Origin: Bacteroidota bacterium
GTDB taxonomy: Bacteria > Bacteroidota > Bacteroidia > AKYH767-A > OLB10
DNA: 14,760 nucleotides
NCBI GenBank assembly: GCA_016709725.1
Contig: JADJMG010000002.1
Span: 1-14,760, forward strand
Reading direction: 5' to 3'
Made by a program: the position numbers and the translations under genes. This document shows positions 8,468-14,760 of this stretch, piece by piece. Position 1 is the stretch's first letter; every line of letters begins with the position of its first letter. The notes beneath the pieces are model-generated. The model was given only the letters and a program-made list of their open reading frames with translations, searched no databases and was not told the DNA's origin.

Positions 8468-11400
8468 ATGTCGCAATACACCGAATACAAATCGTTGAAT
8501 CTCCCCAACATCGCCGAGACTGTTCTGAAGCGTTGGGAGGAGAATAAAGTCTTTGAACGTTCTGTCGAAGAGCGTGAAGGCGCCCCCGCTTATGTTTTTT
8601 ATGAAGGTCCACCTTCAGCCAATGGATTGCCTGGAATTCATCACGTGATGGCACGTGCTATTAAAGATATTTTTTGTCGTTATAAAACTCAAAAAGGTTT
8701 TCAAGTAAAGCGCAAAGGTGGTTGGGATACGCACGGACTCCCCATCGAGATCAGCGTTGAAAAAACATTAGGTATTACGAAGGAAGATATAGGAAGTAAA
8801 ATTTCTATCGAAGATTATAATAAAGCTTGTCGCCATGAGGTGATGAAGTATAAGTCGGTATGGGATGATCTTACTCGTAAGATGGGCTATTGGGTCGATC
8901 TCGAAAATCCGTACATCACTTTTGAAAATAAGTACATTGAAACATGCTGGTACTTGTTGAAGGAGTTACACAAGAAGAATATGCTCTACAAAGGGTATAC
9001 GATTCAACCTTTCTCACCAGCTGCCGGAACGGGTTTAAGTTCGCATGAATTAAATCAACCGGGAACTTATAAATTAGTAAAGGATACGACCATCGTAGCG
9101 CAATTTAAAGCCATTCGTGATGCGAAGTCGGAAGTGCTTTTTGCTTCGACCGATGCGCCCGTTTATTTTCTAGCCTGGACCACCACGCCGTGGACATTAC
9201 CTTCTAATGCAGCATTGGCGGTAGGTGCGAATATTACTTATCTGTTGGTGCGAACATTTAACGCATATACGTTTCAACCCATCAGCGTAGTGGTTGCAAA
9301 AGATCTTTTGCAAAACATTTTAATCCGAAGAACGCGGAGTTAACGATTGAAGAATATCAAGAAGGAAATAAAAATATTCCATTTCGTATAGAGAAAGAAA
9401 TAAAAGGTTCCGACTTACAAGATATGCGTTTCGAGCAGTTGATGCCTTATGTGCAGCCTGACGGAAATGCCTTTCGAGTGATTGTGGGTGATTTTGTGAG
9501 TACAGAAGATGGAACTGGAATAGTACACATCGCGCCCACCTTTGGTGCCGATGACTTTCGAGTAGCCAAGCAACACGACGTTCCGCCCATCATGGTGAAT
9601 GATGAAAGCGGTAAGCCCATGCCGTTAGTAGATCGTCAAGGTCGATTTGTAAATGAAGTTACCGACTTCGCCCATGAGTACGTAAAGGAAGAATACATCA
9701 ATGAAACGGATAAAGAAGCATTACGTATAAAGCAAGAGAGAGATAAATATTTGAATGTAGATGAACGCATCGCCATTCAACTCAAAACAAATAATCTTGC
9801 TTTTAAAGTAGAAAAATACGAGCATAGTTATCCGCATTGCTGGAGAACCGATAAACCTATTTTGTATTACCCCTTGGATTCATGGTTTATTCGTACCACG
9901 GCTTATAAGGAGCGAATGATTGAGCTCAATAAAACCATCAACTGGAAACCTGAAAGTACAGGTACCGGTCGCTTTGGTAATTGGCTCGAGAATTTAGTGG
10001 ATTGGAATTTAAGTCGCTCTCGCTATTGGGGAATTCCATTGCCCATCTGGAGAAGCGATGACGGTGAAGAAAAGTGCATCGGCTCCGTTGCGGAATTGAA
10101 TGAAGAGTTGAAAAAATCAGCGGCAGGATTTATGGATCCCACGAAAATGGAACACTTGGATCCAACTGCAAATGATTTCGATTTACATCATCCTTATGTT
10201 GATCACGCCATCTTAGTTTCGTCGACGGGAAAACCCATGACGCGTGAATTGGATTTGATTGATGTGTGGTTCGACTCTGGTGCGATGCCCTATGCGCAAT
10301 GGAATTATCCTTTCTCTACAAAGAGTTTAGAAAATTTATATCCTGCCGATTTCATTGCGGAAGGCGTAGACCAAACTCGCGGATGGTTTTTCACCTTGCA
10401 CGCCATCTCTGTGATGTTGTTTGATCAAGTAGCCTTTAAAAAATGTTGTGTCGAACGGATTAGTGCTCGACAAAAACGGAAATAAAATGTCGAAGCGATT
10501 GGGCAATGCCGCCGATCCTTTACTACACTCGATACATAGGTGCCGATGCCACGCTGGTACATGATCAGCAATGCGCAACCGTGGGATAATTTGAAATTTA
10601 ATTTAGATGGAATTGGTGAAGTGCAACGGAAATTTTTTGGTACACTTTACAATACTTATAATTTCTTTGCACTCTATGCTAACATTGATGGATTTACTTT
10701 TGAAGGTGAAGAAATCCCCATGGAGAAGAGAACGGAATTGGATCGATGGATCCTTTCCCTCTTGCATTCACTCATCAAGGAAGTAGATGCAAGTTATGCC
10801 GACTATGAACCTACCAAAGCCGCTCGTGCCATTCAAGAATTTGTAACCGAGCATTTGAGCAATTGGTATGTGCGATTAAGTAGAAGAAGATTTTGGAAAG
10901 GAGAATACACGGACGATAAAAGTAGCTTACCAAACGTTGTACACTTGCTTGGATACATTATCACGTTTGATGGCTCCCATTGCTCCGTTCTTCGCCGATC
11001 ATCTATTTACTGACTTGAATTCCATCAGCAAGAAAGATAAAAATATTTCAGTGCATCTGGCTCAGTTTCCAGGGTGAATGAATCATTGATAAACAAAGAT
11101 CTGGAAGAACGCATGCAGTTGGCTCAAGATATTAGTTCGATGACTTTGAGTCTGCGCAAAAAAGTGAATATCAAAGTACGTCAACCCTTGCAGAAAATAT
11201 TATTACCTGTGGTAGATGCAAAATTCAAAGAGCAAGTACTTTCCGTTCAAGATTTGATTATTGCTGAAGTGAATGTGGAAGAAATTGAATTTTGGAAGAT
11301 GCGACTACCGTGTTGGTGAAAAAAATCAAGCCGAACTTTAAAGCATTGGGATCTCAAGGTAGGCGGCTTGATGAAACAATTATCAAGCAGCATATCCGAT

Positions 11401-11790
11401 ATCAACCAAGAGCAAATTGCTTATCTGGAGAAGAATGGGATGTTGCCATTAAATCTGGGAGCTGTCATCTTCGACCTATTGCTGGAAGACGTTGAAATTC
11501 TAAGCGAAGACATTCCCGGATGGCAAGTTGCAAATCAAGGAAAATTAACGGTTGCCTTAGACATTACTCTTACAGACGCTTTGAAAGAGAAAGGATTAGC
11601 TCGTGAATTAGTGAATCGAATTCAGAACATCCGCAAGGACAAAGGATTCGAGATTACCGACCGAATTAACGTGAAAATTAAAGGATCAGAAGAAGTTCAG
11701 CGCTCAATAAAGAACAATTTCGACTATATTCGCAGCGAAATTTTAGCAATTCAACTGGAGCTCGTGGAGCAGTTAGAGGATCCGATGTGA
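8468..11790 (+). CDS. ileS: isoleucine--tRNA ligase, long eukaryote-like type with GIHH motif (frameshifted)
   Basis: IleRS joins isoleucine to tRNA-Ile in the cytoplasm using ATP. The start MSQYTEYKSLNLPNI at 8468 is family-like. The class I signature lies after GPPSANGLP and reads GIHH (residues 56-59, bases 8633-8644) where most class I enzymes have HxGH. The KMSKR loop is encoded at 10484-10498 in a different frame from its upstream neighbours. The editing (CP1) domain is visible as WTTTPWTLPSNAALAVG (about 9177-9228) and HIAPTFGADDF (about 9530-9560). The catalytic core continues with LVDWNLSRSRYWGIPLP. The anticodon-binding part has NWYVRLSRRRFWKG, and the C-terminal domain has LARELVNRIQNIRKDKGFEI. 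Corrected length is about 1107 residues, as in Bacteroidota. Breaks lie near 9315, 10445, 10515, 10930, 11074, 11295 and 11350. It heads the ileS / DksA-like / lspA cluster. Confidence 0.93.
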
Positions 11791-11845
11791 TTTCTCTGGA
11801 GATGGATGAACGCTCAAGTATTAACATCAGTAAACAAAAATTAAA

Positions 11846-12697
11846 ATGGCCACTAAAAAACCAATTTCGAAAACAAAAAAGCTGCGGTGAAGAAGCCTGT
11901 AAAGAAAGCTCCGGCAAAAAAGTTGTTAAAAAAAGCAGCTCCAGCAAAAAGGTGGTTAAGAAAGCAGCACCTGCAAAAAAAGCAGTTAAGAAAGCAGCAC
12001 CCGCAAAGAAAGCGCACCTGCAAAGAAGGTAGCAAAGAAAGCAGCGCCTCCTAAAGCAGCGCCTGCGAAGAAAGTAGTTGCTAAGCCTGCGCAAAGAAAG
12101 TAGCTCCAGTAAAAAGGTAGTAGCAAAAGCTCCTGCTAAAAAGTGGTAGCTAAAGCTCCAGAGAAAAAGGGGCCAGTGAAACCTGTTGCAGCAGTGAAAC
12201 CTGTTGCAATGGTGAAACTCCAGAAGTAAAAGTTGAAACCCCTAAGCCGCTAGCACCAAAAGTAGCTGTGGCTCCTCCCGTAAAGAATGTGAAGAGACTA
12301 TGATAGAAAAGTAAAACCAACCGTAACGCAACGTTACAACGATGCAGACCTACAAGAATTCAAAGGTCTAATTGTAAAAAATTGGTGGATGCATGAAGAA
12401 TTAATACAACCTTCAAGCACAAATTATCAATACCAATGAGAATGGAACGGATGATACAGGTGCTTCATTCAAAATGTTAGAAGATGGTTCTGAAACCTTA
12501 GCGAAAGAAGAAGCATCCAATTTAGCCGCTCGTCAAAAGAAGTTTATTGAGCAATTGGAAATGGCGTTGATTCGCATTGAAACAAAACATACGGTATTTG
12601 TCCCATCACCGGAAAATTAATTGCAAAGGAGCGTTTACGTGCAGTTCCGCATACTACGCAAAGTATGGAAGCGAAATTAAAACAATATCGCGACTAG
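11846..12697 (+). CDS. DksA/TraR-family protein with long lysine-rich histone-like N-terminal tail (heavily frameshifted)
   Basis: The gene starts at ATG 11846 (MATKKPISKTKK), 55 bases after ileS, and ends at TAG 12695-12697, about 284 residues after correction. The first half is a low-complexity basic tail of repeats such as KKAAPAKKVVKKAAPAKKAV, then PVKPVAAVKPVA-like and proline/valine-rich spacers, resembling histone H1-like bacterial tails. The second half (from about 12325) matches the Bacteroidota DksA/TraR-like domain: RYNDADLQEFKGLI, a helical region, EDGSETLAKEEASNLAARQK, KFIEQLEMALIRIE, then TYGICPITGKLIAKERLRAV and EAKLKQYRD. DksA-family proteins act on RNA polymerase; the basic tail suggests DNA or RNA contact, which is inference. 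Only one of the four zinc-finger cysteines is present. At least eight indels occur, mostly in A-runs; the first, a missing A at 11875-11880, ends the starting frame early. Confidence 0.8.
11896..12195 (+). repeat. degenerate tandem coding repeat (Lys/Ala/Pro tail)
   Basis: DNA units close to 30 bp built on GTTAAGAAAGCAGCACCTGC encode (V/A)(V/A)KKAAPAKK-type decapeptides. They are most regular between 11930 and 12010 and looser after that, with KKVVAKAPAK-like units to about 12160. The purine-rich repeats are prone to both slippage and base-calling error, so the true copy number is uncertain. Confidence 0.7.
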
Positions 12698-12836
12698 TTT
12701 TTGCTTGACAGTAAGTTCGGATAGACCTCACTGTTAGAGATGAAATAAATCGGGAGATCCCATGAATCGTTAAAAATAAACATCGAAGCTTGTAGCCATT
12801 CGCCGCAGCTTCGATTGTTTCATAGAGAAAAGAAGC
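12698..12836. other. intergenic segment with inverted repeat before lspA
   Basis: Between the DksA-like gene and lspA lie 139 bases. ATCGAAGCT (12782-12790) and AGCTTCGAT (12807-12815) form a perfect 9-bp stem with a 16-base loop, followed by a weak TGTTT. A less perfect stem (ACAGTAAG / CTCACTGT, one mismatch) occurs at 12708-12734. Either could be a terminator or processing site that sets lspA expression relative to ileS. No promoter motif stood out. Confidence 0.4.
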
Positions 12837-13488
12837 TTGAAAAGACCCCTGTTAATCATCTTTGCTATTTTATTGGCCGACCAACTTCTAAGATTTGGAT
12901 CAAGACGAATATGTACCTCGGGCAAGAGTTTGAAATTGCTCCGTGGTTCATCATTCACTTTACCGAAAATAATGGAATGGCATTCGGAATGGAGTTTGGT
13001 GGTAATTTCGGAAAACTATTTTAAGTGTCTTCCGCATTTTGTTTGTTTCAGGATTGGGCTACTATCTGTGGAACTCACCAAAGAAAAAGCAAGCTCTATT
13101 ATATAACCGTTATTGCACTGGTATTTGCTGGAGCCGTTGGAAATATTATTGATTCCGTTTTTTATGGAATGCTGTTTTCGTCCAGCGATTTTGGAACTAT
13201 CGCAACTCTGTTTCCACCAGAAGGTTCTGCATCCATCCTTCACGGGAAAGTAGTAGACATGTTTTTTATTTTCCACTCTTAAGCGGAACATTTCCTGAGT
13301 GGTTACCGATTTGGGGTGGGGAGCATTTTTTGTTCTTCCGTCCGGTCTTTAATATCGCCGATGCATCCATCACCGGCGGTGTCATTGTTTGGATTTTGTT
13401 TCAAAAGAAAATTTATCCTGAAGAGAATAGAACTTCAACGGATGCATTAGAAAATCCAGCAGATAATTCCGTGGTAGAAAATAATTAA
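12837..13488 (+). CDS. lspA: lipoprotein signal peptidase LspA (signal peptidase II), frameshifted
   Basis: LspA is an inner-membrane aspartyl protease that cleaves the signal peptide of diacylglyceryl-modified prolipoproteins before the lipobox Cys. The reading begins with KRPLLIIFAILLADQLLRFW, which contains the first membrane helix and the conserved Asp-Gln. The start is TTG 12837, possibly a misread ATG. FTENNGMAFG (about 12960-12990) is the Bacteroidota form of the NxGxAF motif. The catalytic aspartates are in GNIID (Asp codon 13151-13153) and FNIADAS (Asp codon 13360-13362). The insert with LHGKVVDMF, typical of Bacteroidota LspA, lies at about 13240-13265. The C-terminus is a soluble acidic tail ending VVENN at TAA 13486-13488, about 217 residues after correction. 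Frame breaks lie near 12893, 13020, 13070 and 13265. Its position after ileS is a common bacterial arrangement. Confidence 0.9.
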
Positions 13489-13538
13489 TTCGATTTTTTT
13501 TACTGTTTGCATATTATCTCCCAAGAATATTTGCGTCT

Positions 13539-13551
13539 CGATAGGTTATCG
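13539..13551. repeat. small inverted repeat CGATA-GGT-TATCG
   Basis: A 5-bp stem, CGATA / TATCG, with a 3-base loop, about 50 bases after the lspA stop. It resembles a decayed copy of the palindrome at 13890-13903. It may also serve as a terminator, although no T-run follows. Confidence 0.35.
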
Positions 13552-13573
13552 GAACTACTCTTCTGCGCGTGAA

Positions 13574-13722
13574 AAATTTAACACTAAAGGCACAAAGGTC
13601 ACAAAGTGCACAAGAGTTAAGCTTTAGAGTACTTCGTGTTCTAAAGAATTTTTAGTGTACTAAGTGTTCTCAAATTTCTCAAGTGTTCTCTATGTTCTCT
13701 AGTGCCTCTAGTGTTAAAATTT
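13574..13722. repeat. MITE-like inverted-repeat element, about 149 bp
   Basis: The left end AAATTTAACACTAAAGGCAC (13574-13593) matches the reverse complement of the right end (13702-13722) with one extra T and one A/G difference. Just inside the left arm CACAAAG-like units repeat every 9 bases (13591-13617). Inside the right arm GTTCTC-type words repeat. The centre holds a hairpin from 13622 to 13646 (CTTTAGA / TCTAAAG, extended by wobble pairs around a TTC loop). No coding frame is present. The structure suits a small non-autonomous transposable element or a REP-like structural repeat. No target-site duplication was recognised. Confidence 0.55.
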
Positions 13723-13889
13723 GATAATTAATAATAAATCTAAAAGTTGGGACTAGTAAATAAAATTTATTGGTTTCAGCTCTGCTCTTGTTAGCCTGAA
13801 GAAATGGTGTCTTTGCAAAAAAATCGACTTTAAGCAACTATGCAAAAAATCTGATCGTGATGACTCACGACTGAATTCTGAATTCTGAT

Positions 13890-13903
13890 CCGATAGCTAT
13901 CGG
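13890..13903. repeat. 14-bp palindrome CCGATAGCTATCGG
   Basis: A perfect 14-bp palindrome with no spacer, preceded by GAATTCTGAATTCTGAT, in which GAATTCT is repeated in tandem. From general knowledge such GATAGCTATC palindromes recur between genes in Bacteroidota; this cannot be tested from one window. It may act as a bidirectional terminator or a dispersed repeat. Confidence 0.5.
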
Positions 13904-13924
13904 GACTTAATTCTTAATTATATC

Positions 13925-14760
13925 ATCAATATCTTCAAATGATGCATCGTATGAATCTCAAAAATACGTAATCGTCTTTTTCATTCGTAGATGTCCAAAA
14001 TGGATGATTGATGTATTGATGCTCTCTACAACTTCTCCGTGTTTTATAAACACCTTTTACTTTTTGTAGATGATGGCGGATCCGTGGCTTCGTCGTATTT
14101 TTCTGGTCTTACGATGGATGGTGCTTTCCTTTCTCCCTCTGGGAATTTTAGTGGTATAAACTTCAGCTCTCGGATATTAAATTTCCATTTGTAATCTTTC
14201 GGATTTTGCGATGTTTTTAATCCTTCTAAAATTATTTTATAGTGAGAAGTATATGTTCAATTTGCCAACCACCGAAGATGCGGAAACCGTAGTGTTCCAG
14301 TTTTCGTGATGTGGAATTTTTTTTCTTCTACCACGAGTAATAACTGTTGTAGTTTTTTTCATTTCTATCTGTTTCCAAAAATTACAAATTCCATAAAAAT
14401 TTAATTTTTTTTTACTTCTTCCTCGGTGATGCAGTGGTTGCAAGGATACGATTTGTATTGCAATGAACCTGATCGTAAGGATTACACTGAGAATATATAG
14501 ATGAAAAGTTGCATTTGCTTTTCTTGGATGGAAGATGGGACCACCAGGTCCAGCCAATCCTAATGCGGCTGTTCCCATCGCGGTGGCAACCTTAGCAACT
14601 GACCACTATGATTCCCCAAAACAACTTAGCTTTTTGACAGAGAGCCGTAAAGCCTAATAAATTTATTTTCCTTAGCCAATATGAAGTTTCCAAAATCCAG
14701 CTGTGATTAAATTTCTTCATGCGTCTTTTGCGTCGAATGCATCACCCACGAAACACAATC
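13925..14760 (-). pseudogene. unidentified broken reading region, probably minus strand, running off the window
   Basis: No long open frame exists, but fragments on the minus strand look protein-like. One fragment, open without a start from about 14244 to 14044, contains KTSQNPKDYKWKFNIRELKF followed by PEGERKAPSIVRPEKYDEATDPP-like residues. Upstream pieces include LFWGIIVVS and GTAALGLAGPGGPIFHP (about 14635-14530), and CNPYDQVHCNTN in another frame. A possible C-terminus is the acidic YDASFEDIDDIIKN ending at a TAA near 13914. Given the indel rate elsewhere, these may be pieces of one or two genes whose 5' end lies outside. I do not recognise the family. The plus strand shows nothing better. 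It could also be non-coding. Confidence 0.3.

Noticed and set aside
10430..10520. Programmed frameshifting in ileS
   Set aside because: Similar breaks occur in almost all genes of the window, without slippery heptamers or conserved structures; error is the simpler explanation.
11678..12094. Minus-strand open frames rich in Cys and Phe (RRRCFRRRCFLC-like)
   Set aside because: They are antisense reflections of the lysine/alanine-rich tail repeats of the DksA-like gene and have no family features.
14240..14300. WQIEH in a minus-strand frame as a histidine box of front-end fatty acid desaturases
   Set aside because: The second His of QIEHH is missing, other histidine boxes are absent and no membrane helices accompany it.
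14237..14578. 113-residue minus-strand frame beginning MGTAALGLAGPGGPIF as an intact gene
   Set aside because: It lacks a recognisable fold, passes through an A-rich run where the frame probably changes, and neighbouring frames hold equally plausible fragments. It is kept only as part of the unidentified region.

Overview
The window reads as a chromosomal segment of an uncultured member of the Bacteroidota. Base composition is AT-rich. Gene families point the same way: a type IX secretion (T9SS) C-terminal sorting domain, a FISUMP-domain protein, a DUF6268-like outer-membrane barrel, a eukaryote-like long isoleucyl-tRNA synthetase with the GIHH signature, and an ileS / DksA-like / lspA cluster. 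Several genes are preceded by TAnnTTTG-type -7 elements typical of this phylum. Nearly every gene is split by single-base insertions or deletions, mostly in homopolymers, while the encoded residues stay conserved across the breaks. The best explanation is uncorrected long-read sequence rather than decay, so coordinates below span whole reconstructed genes.

Layout, left to right. 1-926 (+): 3' part of the tRNA uridine(34) hydroxylase gene trhO. 1080-2866 (+): recJ, single-strand DNA exonuclease. 2924-3873 (+): a Fic-domain protein with an N-terminal inhibitory motif and a C-terminal winged helix; a 28-bp perfect palindrome lies between its -7 element and start codon. 3881-4775 (-): a DUF6268-like outer-membrane protein, convergent with fic. 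4963-5540 (+): a secreted FISUMP-domain protein. 5656-6528 (+): an EamA/DMT transporter, the one long gene with no break. 6661-8202 (-): a T9SS-exported surface protein. 8203-8467: an intergenic region with a GC-rich 21-bp tandem repeat and the ileS promoter. 8468-13488 (+): ileS, a DksA-like protein with a histone-like lysine-rich tail, and lspA, probably one transcript. 13489-14760: a non-coding stretch with a MITE-like inverted-repeat element and a CCGATAGCTATCGG palindrome, then an unidentified, badly broken reading region probably on the minus strand.

Most genes are housekeeping: tRNA modification, DNA repair, tRNA charging, lipoprotein maturation. Envelope or surface proteins lie between them. 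No phage, CRISPR array, insertion sequence or complete new multi-gene system is visible. The points most worth a second look are the fic gene with its palindrome and odd catalytic loop, the GIHH isoleucyl-tRNA synthetase, the DksA-like protein with a lysine-rich tail, and the two non-coding repeat structures.
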